Below are positions 10,285 to 22,251 of a DNA stretch of 64,000 nt, one piece after another. The notes under the pieces were generated by a model that was given only the letters and a program-made list of their open reading frames with translations, was not told where the DNA came from and searched no databases. Made by a program: the position numbers and the translations under genes. Source of the DNA: Purshia tridentata (Eukaryota > Streptophyta > Magnoliopsida > Rosales > Rosaceae); assembly GCA_003254885.1 (NCBI GenBank), contig QANT01005748.1, forward strand, positions 59,920 through 123,919, read 5' to 3'. Position 1 is the stretch's first letter. Every line of letters begins with the position of its first letter.

Positions 10285-11300
10285 TATCAACTTTCTTGAC
10301 AAGAGATCTGCTATTTCCTTTTTACACGTCTCCATCAGCTCACTGTTCATTTGTATTGGTCGCGCTTTGGTAGGGATCATTGTGGCTTCATCGAACCTGG
10401 TTCGTATGGGAGAGCCACTGAATGCTGCTTTCGATCCCAAAATGCATTAGGATGGTCAGCGCAGACCTTTTGCAAGAACACCTCTTTTAGATGCTCAATT
10501 TTTCTTTGGTTTGCTGGCACTTTTAGCACCTCTTCAATCCTTTTGTAGTGCAACTCCTCCTTTAAACAACAAAGAAACTGTTATTTTCCTTTTAGGAGTT
10601 GGATTGCGGTCCCATACTTCGCTTGAGGTTTCTGGATGAAGTTGAATGCAACTTCTATTCCATCTACCTTGGCCTTCAACCCCTTACTATCCACTTTGAG
10701 TGAATTAGTTTGATATAAAGTTTAGAGGAAAGTGTTACCTAAAATACAAGAATCTTTTAGATCCTTGAACAGAATAAACTGGACTGGTAGGCATACACCA
10801 TTGCTACAGACTGCTGCATCAGGTAATTTGTACTGGATCTGCATCCTCCTTCCATTGGCTGCTCTCAGTGTTTGGGTTGTCTTTGAGAAATATCTCGACG
10901 GTACTAGGCCCTCCTGGAGACAATTCAGATCTGCACTGGAATCGATGAGTGCAACAGCTGAGAACTGGAAACTGTCCTGGATCTGAATAGTAACCTCAAC
11001 TAGCCATCGCTGGCCATAAACACACTCGATCTGGGGAATAGATCCCAAAGCATTTACTTTAGGCTCATTGATTACTATCCCCTGTTTATTGGTTCCTGAC
11101 TCCCCGAGCTCTTAGAATTGAGCATCAAACTCCATAAGCTTCTCCCATTCCTCTGCCTCGTTAGTAGGGCTTTCTTTTTGAGCTACTTCCAGAATATTTA
11201 TTCTGGTCTTCAACTCATTTAGCTCAGTTTTAACTTGCTTGATTTCGGCTTGCAAGTCTTGGACTGTTACTTCTTTTTGGAATTGCTTAGCCTAGACCCG
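10285..11300 (-). pseudogene. Pararetrovirus protease and flanking linkers
   Basis: The protease is open from 11,048 to 10,722 with ALIDSSADLNCL near 10,930-10,955. The catalytic triplet reads Asp-Ser-Ser instead of Asp-Ser-Gly, a likely inactivating change, and a stop at 10,722 truncates it. Upstream (11,049-11,300) are the Lys/Glu-rich predicted coiled coil and the acidic linker, with stops. Downstream (10,285-10,721) is the protease-RT linker. A frame change occurs somewhere in that stretch, because protease and RT are in different frames here. Confidence 0.82.
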
Positions 11301-12640
11301 TTACACTATAGCCTTGTAGCTATATGGGGTTGCTAGCCTCTTAGGCTGCTTTGGAGTCTGGGTCTCCTGAGTCTGCTGCTCTTTAAGAGCATTCAAGAAG
11401 TTTTCAATGCCTTCCCTTTTTCGAGCTGGATCCTGGATGGCATCAATTAAATCCAGGGTGAGGTTGTCATGTTTTGTAAGGACTCGAACACACCCACACT
11501 GCTTTTGCTCGTCATCCGAAGAGGTTGTTTCCTTTGAGGAACTTTCCTCTGTATCATTGAGCTCTGCCAGTTCATCTGAAGAGTCATCAAATGCTAGGAA
11601 CAAGTGGTAAAGCGAAGCTTTTAGCTCCTCACTTATTTCTAGAGCATTGATTTTCTCCTTCATTCGACACTCATTTTTAAAGTGTCCTATTTTGCCACAT
11701 TTGTAGCAGACTAGTGGCTTCTTTGATGTTTGCCCCTTGTACTTTTTCTTTTTTGGGTAGACTTTGCCCCTTTTTGAGGTTTTTCTTGGGAAATCTTCCC
11801 TTGTTTTGCGATCTTTGTAGTAAGGCTTCCTATAGAAGTTAGTCTGAGGACTAACCTTCTTCTTGTGTTTTGCTTTAACTGCTTCTAGGCCAAACTGTTC
11901 ACAGAAATCTCCTAAGTCCTTCCCCTTCATAGCACGTTGCTTCTCAATCTGTCTTTTCAACTTCATATCCGTACAGAGTGCTATTCCATCTGCACATATG
12001 TGGCTACTTAGTTCACCAAATGTGACAGTGTTGTAGGGGATTACTTCTCCATAGACTTGTTTTAGTCTACTTCTTACTTTCTCAGCAAACATTGGCGGGA
12101 GGCCAGATATGTATTTTTCCTTTCAGAACTCAGAATGGCAATCATTCCTGGTGAAGACTTTAGTCATGAACACATCTTTATACCACCGGAAATGCGACAG
12201 AGTCTTGCATTTGAGGTTCATAAGGATATCTTTGGTACTTTCCAAGTAGGCTGTTTCGTTGCCAATGAAATACCAAAGTAGAGTATAGACCAGTGTATTA
12301 ACCTGATCTCCTTCATAGACTACTTCCATCCCAGTATCTACTTCTCTTTCACTTGTCAGGATTTGCTCCTGAAAAGTCTCCAAGAGGTTGTCCCACCAAT
12401 CTTTGAGTTGGACTGTGAAACCGGCAATGAGTAGACATGCTCTGTGTCTTTCATCCAAGACAAAACTGCTTGCTCGGTAAGCCGTAGCCTACATCAACAT
12501 TTGTCTAAACGTCTCTACAATCTGGTACTCAGTTTTGCCATCGATGTTCCACTCCGTAATGGCTTCTCCATCAAAGATTCTTGGCTCTCCATTTTGTTCA
12601 TACTGGAGATCCACCGATGAGGGACGAGGGTAGTACATAC
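11301..12640 (-). pseudogene. Pararetrovirus capsid protein with CCHC zinc knuckle (longest copy)
   Basis: The capsid begins near 12,600 (ITEWNIDGKTEYQI), continues through FTVQLKDWWDNLLETF and GLPPMFAEKVRSRL (in-frame stop near 12,123), then a Lys/Arg-rich stretch, the zinc knuckle CYKCGKIGHFKNEC (about 11,655-11,700), and an acidic Ser-rich tail. All parts share one frame, interrupted by stops near 12,489, 12,123 and 11,301. Its upstream edge is abrupt: at about 12,640 capsid linker is joined head-to-head to an inverted copy of the viral promoter and leader. Confidence 0.87.
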
Positions 12641-13069
12641 TTTGTCTTTTGTCGGCCACTTGTTTAGGCTCGTGATTCCTTTTGGCCACTTGTTTTGGCC
12701 CTTGTTGTGAGCTTTTTGTATAAATAAGGAGATCGAGCCTCAGTTGAAGGCATCGACCAGAATCCCTCATTCTTACATCGTAAAAAACCCCTCCACTCTT
12801 TGTAAAATATTCCAGTTTTAACAAAGTTTGCAGTGTGCTTTCCTCATTAGTTTGAAGTGTGTTTACAAACTCTTAACTGTAAGTTCTTTTATTCACTTTA
12901 TGGTTTTATTACGATTTGATTAATTAATCCAGGTTAGACACCACAAAAATTATCTTCTTGTTCTTAAACACAATCTGTTAGCCTCTAGACATAGCCTCCA
13001 AACCACACCAAAAACAGACCCGCTCTATAACCTATTAAAAAAAGAGATCCTCGATTTACATGAGGAAAT
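12641..13069 (+). repeat. Inverted copy of pararetrovirus promoter and leader
   Basis: This matches the reverse complement of about 7,310-7,737 over its whole length, with scattered differences. It puts a viral promoter and leader in the + orientation while all viral genes are on -. It ends exactly where the + satellite resumes (13,070). The two copies form an inverted repeat with a spacer of about 4.9 kb. Confidence 0.88.
12719..12726 (+). promoter_or_regulatory. Pararetrovirus TATA box facing the satellite
   Basis: TATAAATA followed by AGGAG, at the position equivalent to 7,651-7,658 in the inverted copy. Transcription from it would cross the leader and enter the satellite array at 13,071. 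Confidence 0.6.
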
Positions 13070-13070
13070 C

Positions 13071-16000
13071 ACGCCAAAACGAGCTTGGTTGGCAACAAAG
13101 ACATGGGGAAGCACTTTCTCTTGTTTGGATTAGCGCTCTAGCCCTCAAGAAGTGCACTTCGTGTTCTGAAGGAACTACAACGTCATTTCAGTGCATTCTA
13201 AGTCTAGTTTGTCCGATTGCCCCCAAAAGTGCCTGGTTGGAGAGAAACACATGGGGAAGCAGTTTCTCGTGTCTCTATTAGCATTCTAGACCTAAGGAAC
13301 AACTTTAAGTTTTAAGAATGCACGAAAGCGTCATTTGGGTGCACGCTGAGTGCAATTTGGTTGACGTTGCACCAAAACGTGTCCGGTTGGCAAGAAAGAC
13401 ATAGGAAAGCACTTTCTCATGCTTGGATTAGTGTTCTAGGCCTAAATAAGCACATTTCGTGTGAGGATAGAACAAAAATATCTTTTCGCGCATACTCAGT
13501 CTAACCTCGTCCAACTTGCACCAAAACGTACCCGGTTGGCAAGAAAGAGATGAGGAAGCACTTTCTAATGTCTCGATTAGCGTGCTTGCCCTAAAGAACC
13601 ACTTTAGGTGTTAAGAATGAACCAAAGTGTCATTTCAGTGCACACTTAGTACAGTTTGGCCAAAGTTGCACCAAAAAGTTATCGGTTGGCAAGAAAGACA
13701 TGGGGAAGCGCTTTCTCAAGCTTGGATTAGTATTCTAGCCCTAACAAAGCACATTCTGCGTTTAGAAGGAGCGGAAACGTCATTTCAGCGCATACTCTGT
13801 CCAATTTCGTCCAATCTTGCACCGAAACGTGCCTGGTTGGCAAGAAATTAGATATGGGGAAGCACTTTCTCGTGCTTGCAATAGCGTTCTAGCCCTCAAG
13901 AAGCACATTTTTTGTTATGAACACACGAAAACATCATTTCGGTGCAAACTCAATCTAATTTCGTTTAACTTGCATCCAAACGTGCCCGGTTGGCAATAAG
14001 GACATTAGGAAGAACCTTTTCTTGTTTGGATTGGCGTTCTAACCCGAATGAGCCACCTTAGGTGTTAAGAATGCGTGGAACGTCATTTCGGTGCAAACTG
14101 TGTACAATTTGGTTAAAGTTACACCAAATCGTGCTCGGTTGGCAAGAAGCACGTTCTCATGCTTAGATTAGCATTCTAGACCTCAAAAAGCACATTTCGT
14201 GTTAAGAAAGAACTAAAACATCATTTTGGTGCATGCTCAGTCTACTTTCATGTAAATTGCATCAAAACGTGCCCAGTGGGCAAGAAAGACATGAGGAAGC
14301 ACTTTCTCATGTCTCGATTAGTTTGCTCGCCCTAAAGAACCACTATAGGTGTTAAGAATGCACGAAAACATCATTTCGGTGCTTACTCAGTCCAAATTCG
14401 CCCAAATTGCACTAAAACGTTTTTGCTTGGCAAGAAAGACATGAGAAAGCACTTTCCCATGTCTCAATTAGCGTGTTAACCCTAAAGCAGCACTTTAGGT
14501 GTAATGAGAGCATGAAAACGTAATTTCGGTGCACACTGACTCCGATTTGATTAAAGTTACACCAAAACGTTCCCAACCAAAGTGAGAGGCATTGGGAAGC
14601 ACTTTCTCATGTCTCGATTCGCGTTCTAGCCGTAAAAAACCACTTTAGGGGCTCAGAATGCACAAATACGTCATTTCAGTGCACACTGAGCCAAATTTGG
14701 GTTAACATTGCGCCAAAACGTGCTCGATTGGCAAGAAAGACATAAGGAAGCACTTTTTCTTGTTTGGATTAGCGTTCTAGCCCTCAAGAAGTGCACTACG
14801 TGTTCAGAAGGAACTACAACGTCATTTCAGTGCATTCTAAGTGTAGTTCGTCCCATTGCACCCAAAAGTGCCCGGTTGGCAAGAAACACATGGGGAAGTA
14901 CTTTCTCGTGTCTCGATTAGCGTTCTAGACCTAAGGAACAACTTTAAGTGTTAAGAATGCACGAAAGTGTCATTTGGGTGCAGTTTGGTTGACGTTACAC
15001 CAAAATGTGCCTTGTTGGCAAGAAAGACATAAGGAAGCACTTTCTCACACTTGGACTAGCGTTTTAGGCCTAAATAAGCACATTTCATGTGAGGATAGAA
15101 CAAAAATGTCTTTTCGTGCATGCTCAGCCTAACCTCGTCCAACTTGCACCAAAACATGCCCGGTTGGCAAGAAATATATGAGGAAGCACTTTCTAATGTC
15201 TCGATTAGCGTGCCAGCCGTAAAGAACAACTTTAGGTGTTAAGAATGAACCAAAACATCATTCCGGTGCACACTCAGTACAGTTTGGCCAAAGTTGCACC
15301 AAAAAGTTATCAGTTGGCAAGAACGACATAGGGAAGTGCTTTCTCATGCTTGGATTAGAATTCTAGCCCTAACAAAGCACGTTCCGAGTTTAGAAGGAGC
15401 GGAAACAACGTTTCGGCACATACTCAGTCCAATTTCGTTCAATCTTGCACCGAAACGTGCCCGGTTGGCAAGAAATTAGACATAGGGAAGCACTTTCTCG
15501 TGCTTGGATTAGCGTTCTAGTCTTCAAGAAACACGTTTTTGGTTACGAACGCACGAAAACATCATTTCGGTGCATACTCAATCTAATTTCATTTAACTTG
15601 CATCAAAACGTGCCCGGTTGGCAATAAGCACATTAGTAAGCACCTTCTCTTGTGTGGATTGGCGTTCTAACTAGAATCAACCACTTTAGGCGTTAAGAAT
15701 GCGTGAAACGTCATTTCAGTGCACACTGTGTACAATTTGGTTAAAGTTGCACCAAATCGTGCTCGGTTGGCAAGAAGCACGTTCTCATGCTTGGATTAGC
15801 ATTCTAGACCATAAGAAGCACATTTCGTGTTAAGAAAGAACTAAAACATCATTTCGGTGCATGCTCGGCCTATTTTCATGTAAATTTTATCAAAATGTGC
15901 TCGGTTGGCAAGAAAGACGTGAGGAAGCACTTTCTCATGTCTCGATTAGCGTGCTAGCCCTAAAGAACCACTTTAAGTGTTAATAATGCACAAAAGCACC

Positions 16001-19000
16001 ATTTCGGTGCATACTCAGTCCAAATTCGCCCAAATTGCACCAAAACGTTCTTACTTGGCAACAAAGATATGAGGAAGCACTTTTCCATGTCTCGATTAGC
16101 GTGCTAACCCTAAAGAAGAACTTTAGGTGTAATGAGACCATGAAAATGTCATTTCGATGCACACTGAGTCCGATTGGATTAAAGTTGCACCAAAACGTTC
16201 CCGATTGGCGTGCGAGGCATTAGGAAGCACTTTCTCATCTCTTGATTAGCGTTCCAGCCGTAAAGGACCACTTTAGGTGCTAAGAATGCACGAATACATC
16301 ATTTTAGCGCACACTGAGTCAAATTTGGGTTAACGTTCCGCCAAAACGTGCCCAGTTGGCAAGAAACACATGAGGAAGCACTTTCTCATGTCTCGATTAG
16401 CGTGCTAGCCATAAAGAACCACTTTAGGTGTTAAGAACGCACGAAAACATCATTTCGTTGCATAATCAGTCCAAATTCACCCAAATTGCTCCAAAACGTT
16501 CGTGCTTGGCATGAAAGACATGAGGAAGTACTTTCCCATGTCTCGATTAGCGTGCTAACCCTAAAGAAGCACTTTAGGTGTAACGAGAGCACGAAAACGT
16601 CATTTCAGTGCACACTGAGTCCAATTTGATTAAAGTTACATCAAAACGTTGCCAATCGACGTGCGAGGCATTGGGAAGTACTTTCTCATGTCTCGATTAG
16701 CGTCCTGGCCGTAAACAATCACTTTAGGTGCTAAGAATGCACGAATACGTCATTTGAGTGAACACTGAGTCAAATTTTGGTTAACGTTACGCCAAAACGT
16801 GCTCAGTTGGCAAGAAAGACATGGGGAAGCACTTTCTTTTGTTTGGATTAGCATTCTAGCCCTCAAGAAGTGCACTTCGTGTTCAGAAGGAACTACAACG
16901 TCATTTCGGTGCATTCTAAGTCTAGTTCGTCCGATTGCACCCAAAAGTGCCCGGCTGGCAAGAAACACATGGGGAAGCAATTTCTCGTGTCTCGATTAGC
17001 GTGCTAAACCTAAGGAACAAATTTAAGTCGTTAGAATGCACGAAAGAGTCATTTGGGTGCACGCTGAGTGCAATTTTGTTGACATTGCAACAAAACGTGC
17101 CCAGTTTGCGAGAAAGACATAGGGAAGCACTTTCTGACGCCTGTATTAGCATTCTAGGCCTAAATAAGCACATTTGTGTGAGGATAGAACAAAAATATCT
17201 TTTCATGCATACTCAGTCTAACCTCGTCCAACTTGCACCAAAACATGCCCGGTTGGCAAGAAAGAGATGAGGAAGCACTTTCTAATGTCCCAATTAGCGT
17301 GCTAGCCCTAAAGAAACACTTTAGGTGTTAAGAATGAACCAAAACGTCATTTTGGTGCACACTCAGTACAGTTTGGCCAAAGTTGCACCAAAAAGTTATC
17401 GGTTGGCAAGAAAGATATGGCGAAGCGCTTTCTCATGCTTGGATTAGCAATCTAGCCCTAACAAAACACATTCCATGTGTAGAAGGAGTGGAAACGTCAT
17501 TTCGGCGCATACTTAGTCCAACTTCGTCCAATCTTGCATCGAAAAGTGCATGGTTGGCAAGAAATCAGATATGGGGAAGCACTTTCTTGTGCTTGGATTA
17601 GCGTTCTATTCCTCAAGAAGCACGTTTTTTGTTACGAACGCACGAAAACATCATTTCGGTGCATACTCCATCTAATTTCGTTTAACTTGCATTAAAACGT
17701 GCCTGGTTGGCAATAAGGACATTAAGAAGCACCTTCTCTTGTTTGGATTGGCGTTCTAACCCGAATGAACCACTTTAGGTGTTAAGAATGCGTGAAACGT
17801 CATTTCGGTGCACATTGTGTACAATTTGGCTGAGGTTGCACCAAATCGTGCTCGGTTGGCAAGAAGCACGTTCTCATGCTTGGATTAGCATTCTAGATCT
17901 CAAGATGCACATTTCGTGTCAAGAAAGAACTAAAACATCATTTCGGTGCATGCTCAGTCTACTTTCATGTAAATTGCATCAAAACGTGCCCAGTTGGCAA
18001 GAAAGGCATGAGGAAGCACTTTCTCATGTCTTGATTAGCGTGCTAGCCCTAAAAAACCACTTTAGGTGTTAAGAATGCACGAAAACATCATTTCGGTGCA
18101 TTCTCAGTCCAAATTCACCCAAATTGCACCAAAACGTTCTTGCTTGGCAAGGCAGACATGAGGAAGCACTTTCCCATGTCTCGATTAGCGTGCTAACCCT
18201 AAAGAAGCACTTTAGGTGTAACAAGAGCAAGAAATCGTCATTTCGGTGCACACTGAGGCCGATTTGATTAAAGTGACGCCAAAACGTTCCCAATCCGCGT
18301 GCGAGGCATTGGGAAGCACTTTCTCATGTCTCGATTTGCGTTCTAATCGTAAAGAACCACTTTAGGTGCTAAGAATGCACGAATACGTCATTTCAGTGCA
18401 CACTGAGTCAAATTTGGGTTAACGTTGCACCAAAACGTGCTCGATTGGCAAGAAAGACACGGGGAAGCACTTTCTCTTGTTTGGATTAGCGTTCTAGCCC
18501 TTAAGAAGTGGACTTCATGTTCAGAAGGAACTAAAACGTCATTTTGGTGCATTCTTAGTCTTGTTCGTCCTATTGCACCCAAAAGTGCCCGATTGAAAAG
18601 AAACACATGGGGAAGTAGTTTCTCGTGTCTCGATTAGCGTTCTAGACCTAAGGAACAACTTTAAGTGTTAAGAATGCACGAAAGCGTCGTTTGGGTTCAC
18701 GCTGATTGCAATTTGGTTGACGTTGCACCAAAATGTGCCCGGTTGGCAAGAAAGACATAGGGAAGCACTTTCTCATGCTTGGATTAGCGTTCTGGGCCTA
18801 AATGAGCACATTTCATGTGAGGATAGAACAAAAATGTCTTTTCGTGCTTACTCAGTCTAACCTCGTCCAACTTGCTCCAAAACGTGCCCCGTTGGCAAGA
18901 AAGAGATGAGGAAGCACTTTCTAATGTCCCGATTAGCGTGCTAGCCCTAAAGAGCCACTTTAGGTGTTAAGAATGAACCAAAACGTCATTTCAATTCACA

Positions 19001-19121
19001 CTCAGTACAGTTTGGCCAAAGTTGCACCAAAAAGTTATCGGTTGGCAAGAAAGACATGGGGAAGCGCTTTCTCATGCTTGGATTAGCATTCTAGCCCTAA
19101 CAAAGCACATTCCGTGTTTAG
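13071..19121 (+). repeat. Satellite array, ~150-bp monomer, with ~1.64-kb higher-order repeat
   Basis: About 40 monomers in the + orientation. A distinctive monomer type (GTGCACT.CGTGTTC with AGAAGGAACTA) recurs with the Trp codon of its shared ORF motif at about 13,090, 14,729, 16,808 and 18,446, spacings of 1,639, 2,079 and 1,638 bp. A second type (AAAAAGTTATCGGTTGG or close variants) recurs near 13,687, 15,315, 17,404 and 19,042 with matching spacings. So 11 monomers form the usual unit, and one unit has about three extra monomers near 16,330-16,780. The array ends at about 19,121 against Athila-like sequence. Confidence 0.93.
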
Positions 19122-19958
19122 ATTGATTCAAATTAGGTGCATTTCAAGTGTATGACCAAAGGAATGAATAATGAGATCGAAACAACGACTTAAATGAGAA
19201 GAATAAGATTAGAGTGGCGCGCACACTCAAGAATTAAGCAACAGGCTCAATACCTCACAAAGGTCATAATCTACTCTAGCAAGTATAAAACACACTTAAC
19301 ATGCATATCACTACACAAGTTCATAAAAAGGAAATATAGATCACATGGAGTTGTAAGATAAGTATGTAACATCAAGTGAACATGGTGAACAGTGATAACA
19401 TGTATAAGGCTAACAATGCAACTCTACAGTCATTCAATCTTGTCAAGTGTTGGGAAACTTTAAAAACACATGTTGCAAGAGCCCTAGAGAGTTAAATCCA
19501 AATTGAGATTAAATCAACACTCAAGGAGTTGCATTTTAATTTAGTACCCAAAAGAGCAACCCCAATGCAATTAGTATCAAATCTTAGGGCTTTTGGACTC
19601 TAAAACAAAAAAAAATATTTTTTTTTTTTTCAAAAACTCCCTTTAAAACAGCTTGCCTATTCCCCCCAAACTTAAATGATACATTGCCCTCAATGTATAA
19701 GAAATAAACTACATGCATGCTCATTAAAGTAAGGAAAGTAAGCNAAAAAAGGAAATCTAACACACAAAAAAACAAATAAAAACTGAAAGCAACTAGATTG
19801 TCTCAAATGAAGGAAAAATGAAATAAAAAGTGTTTACGAGCTCAAATGGAAGTGTTGTGCGCGGCTGGTCCTTCCTTGTGCTCCCATCTTCCCAAAACGT
19901 GGGTTGCCTCCCAAAAGCACTTGCTTTTCCGTCTTCAGCCAGATGTTGCTATGTCTCC

Positions 19959-20768
19959 TCACTTGCGGCTTCTCTTGCTTCTTCTAGATCCCATGGTGCT
20001 GCTCTCGTCCTCACCATGCTCTCGATACCTTGTGAATCCTCTCGGCTCCATCAGTTCTTCCATGTTTGTAGTGCCTTCATCGTCTTGTGGTAGGTCTCCA
20101 GTTACTTGGAATGATTCACTAATCCCCATATGGGTGAAGCTCATCATCATGGTCTTTGATCTAAACTCCATCCCCACAGTGCACAAAAATGGCCTCCCAA
20201 GAATAAGAGTGGAGCGATTAGCCAATCTTGGCACATCAAGAACTATGAAATCGGCTGGAACAAGGAGTCCCTTGGAATTCACAAGCACATCCACAAGCTT
20301 CCCCATGGGCTTAGAAATAGTCGAGTTTCCAAAACCAATATGGTACTCATATTCTTGCAAGTCAGTTTGTTGGAATCCAACATTGTTGAAAATACACAAA
20401 GGCATGATGTTAATTGCGGACCCATCATCAAGTAGCACTCTCTCAAACACACAATCACCCACGATGCATGATATGACCAACAGCTTAGGATCCCTCTTCT
20501 TTTTTAGAAATTGCTCAAATAAGTACCCCTTGATTCAATTTGAAACTTCGGCCTCTCCTTCTTTTACTTTGTCTTCAATTGCTCTTAGCTCCCCTAATGT
20601 GCGTGGGAACCTTGTAATGAGCTTGGGCTGAGATTCCTCACTTGGTTCTTCTTCGTCCATGGGAGGGTCCTCTTCTTCCTCATCATCAGAAATAATGATC
20701 ACTTCATAAACCTTCTTCTTTCCTATCTTCCTTCCACGGAGCACCCTCTTGGTTTGCATCCAAACCAC
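19959..20768 (-). pseudogene. Athila-like protease with upstream acidic linker
   Basis: The frame is open from 20,768 to 20,538 (acidic linker with SDDEEEEDPP), then a stop at 20,535, then open in the same frame to 19,959. The protease shows LLDDGSAINIMPL as the catalytic motif (near 20,410-20,450) and ILGRPFL later (near 20,190). Plant Ty3/gypsy Athila proteases usually have D-L/S-G at this place, so the motif is close to type. The sequence then runs into a Ser/Arg/Lys-rich tail and a stop. It is followed directly by 3' untranslated sequence rather than RT. Confidence 0.78.
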
Positions 20769-20963
20769 ATTTACATTCTCAGTCTTTGGGTTGACAACGG
20801 CTTGGCTAGGTAACTTCCCATGCTCTCTTTGTCCTACGATTCTGCAATCTACCCCATTTGCACCTCTAAACTCGCAATGGCTTTAGAATTAGCTTGAATT
20901 TGCTGCTCAGTTCTTTGCATGAATGTTGGTGCTTTGAGCAAGTGAGGTAGTGTTTTGAGCAAT

Positions 20964-22147
20964 TTATGCAATCTTGTTCTCCAAGCTAGTCTTTTCGGCA
21001 TTAGGATGAACATATGGCTGCACAGGTGTGCTTCCACTAACTTGTTGCCCGTTGTTGTTACTCCACCTCATGTTAGGATGATTCCTCCACCCAGGATAGT
21101 AAGTGTTTGAAAATGGCTCTCCTTGGCTTCTTTGGAAGTTTCCTACTTGATTCACTTGCTCCATGCCCTCCTCTTGATCTTGCGAACTAGCACTTTCTTG
21201 CACCATAGCTAAATTCCTCACCATAGTCTTGATTTCAGCAATTTCCTTCTTAATGGCACTCCGCATGCTTGAAACTTCATAAATTCTTCTTTTGGTCGTT
21301 CCTCTAGTGCACGTGAAGTTCCATTGCTGTGAATTGTGCGCAAGTGTCTCAAAAAGTGCATTGGCCTCCACATTCGTTTTAACCATGAATGAGCCTCCAC
21401 ATGCAGCATCCACCATTGATTAGTCTCTCTCCAGTAATCCTTGATAAAAGCAACTCATAAGGTACCACGGTTCCAAGTTGTGATGGGGACATCCATTTAG
21501 CAGCTTATTGAACCTTTCCCATGTCTCGTGAAATGGTTCATCCGCCTTTTGCACAAACCCTAGAATTTCTCTTCTTATTTCATTAGTCTTGGCAGCAAGA
21601 AAGAATTTCTTCAGAAATTGCTTGGAAAGCTCCTCCCAAGTAGTGATTGACGCACTAGGCAGCGAGTAGAGCCACTTCTTTAACTTGCCCTTAAGTGAAA
21701 ACGGGAACAAACGGAGTCGATATTGGTTTTCATTAACCCCCACATACCTCGCGGTCTCGCACACTGCAGCAACTCTTTTAAGTATTGAATAGGATCTTCT
21801 CCACTTTGTCCATGAAAATTCGGCAAGAGATGGGTGGTTCCACTCTTGATCTCAAAGTTGTGGTTCACTGTGGCATGACGAATGCATAATGGCTGCGCGG
21901 GTAGCAATGGTGATGAAAAATGACTCAATGTGTGAGTGGGAACAACTTCAGCTTCACGATTGTCACCCATGCTTCCTTCTAGGCCAGATTTGGATTTGGA
22001 AGAGCTTGAAGTGAATGGACTTCTTGGACGCTTCCTAGTGGACTCAAGTGCTTCAGCAAGAGCGTGTCTATATCTTTGTTCAAGGCTAGAACTCATAAAA
22101 CAAGTACCTAACACATTGAGCACCCAATTTATCAGTAGAAAAGACAC
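20964..22147 (-). pseudogene. Athila-like Gag
   Basis: The N-terminal part (22,147 to about 21,780) ends FEIKSGTTHLLPNFHG and then shifts frame. From 21,764 the retrotransposon-gag core is clear: YRLRLFPFSLKGKLKKWLYS, TTWEELSKQFLKKFF, ETWERFNKLLNGCPHH, then a stop near 21,420. The same frame continues to 20,964 with a Gln/Asn-rich tail. No CCHC knuckle is visible. The order and motifs match the Gag at 57,302-58,084. Gag forms the particle; this copy is broken by at least one frameshift and two stops. Confidence 0.82.
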
Positions 22148-22251
22148 TTACAAGGAAACAAGCATTATTAAAAACTAAAAACTAGAAATTAACCAATATA
22201 ACCTAATACTACAATAAGCTAAACTAATTCAATGATATTTAACACTATTCC

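Larger units (their letters stand above)
493..13070 (-). mobile_element. Endogenous pararetrovirus cluster (Caulimoviridae), rearranged
   Basis: Several decayed partial copies of one plant pararetrovirus, all coding on the - strand and embedded in the + satellite. The longest collinear piece runs from about 12,640 down to 5,653: capsid with zinc knuckle, aspartic protease, RT, RNase H, ORF2, promoter and leader, tRNA-Met primer site, movement protein. That is a circularly permuted viral order. Shorter pieces (493-3,210 and 3,215-5,150) repeat parts of it in other orders. No integrase is seen, as expected for Caulimoviridae. A polyprotein carrying movement protein, capsid, protease, RT and RNase H, followed by a second ORF, resembles the florendovirus plan, but the genus assignment is inference. 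Every copy carries stops, frameshifts or deletions, so this is a relic. Confidence 0.9.

Noticed and set aside
16600-16640. Resemblance of the TTTCGGTGCACACTGAG part of the monomer to the mammalian CENP-B box
   Set aside because: At least two core positions differ, plants have no established CENP-B box system, and the match is short enough for chance.
18190-18210. CCCTAAA in the monomers as a sign of a telomere or interstitial telomere array
   Set aside because: The heptamer occurs once per monomer and is never tandem. It is kept only as a possible telobox.
13060-19110. Many ORFs of 60-110 codons in the satellite with a recurring WQERHGEALS-like peptide, suggesting a repeat protein family
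   Set aside because: The monomer is about 150 bp, a multiple of three, so any stop-free monomer frame repeats. ORFs appear on both strands and break at random, and no start, signal or codon pattern supports coding.
1-19121. Regular 150-bp repeats as a CRISPR array
   Set aside because: The units are contiguous satellite monomers without spacers, and the window is clearly eukaryotic.
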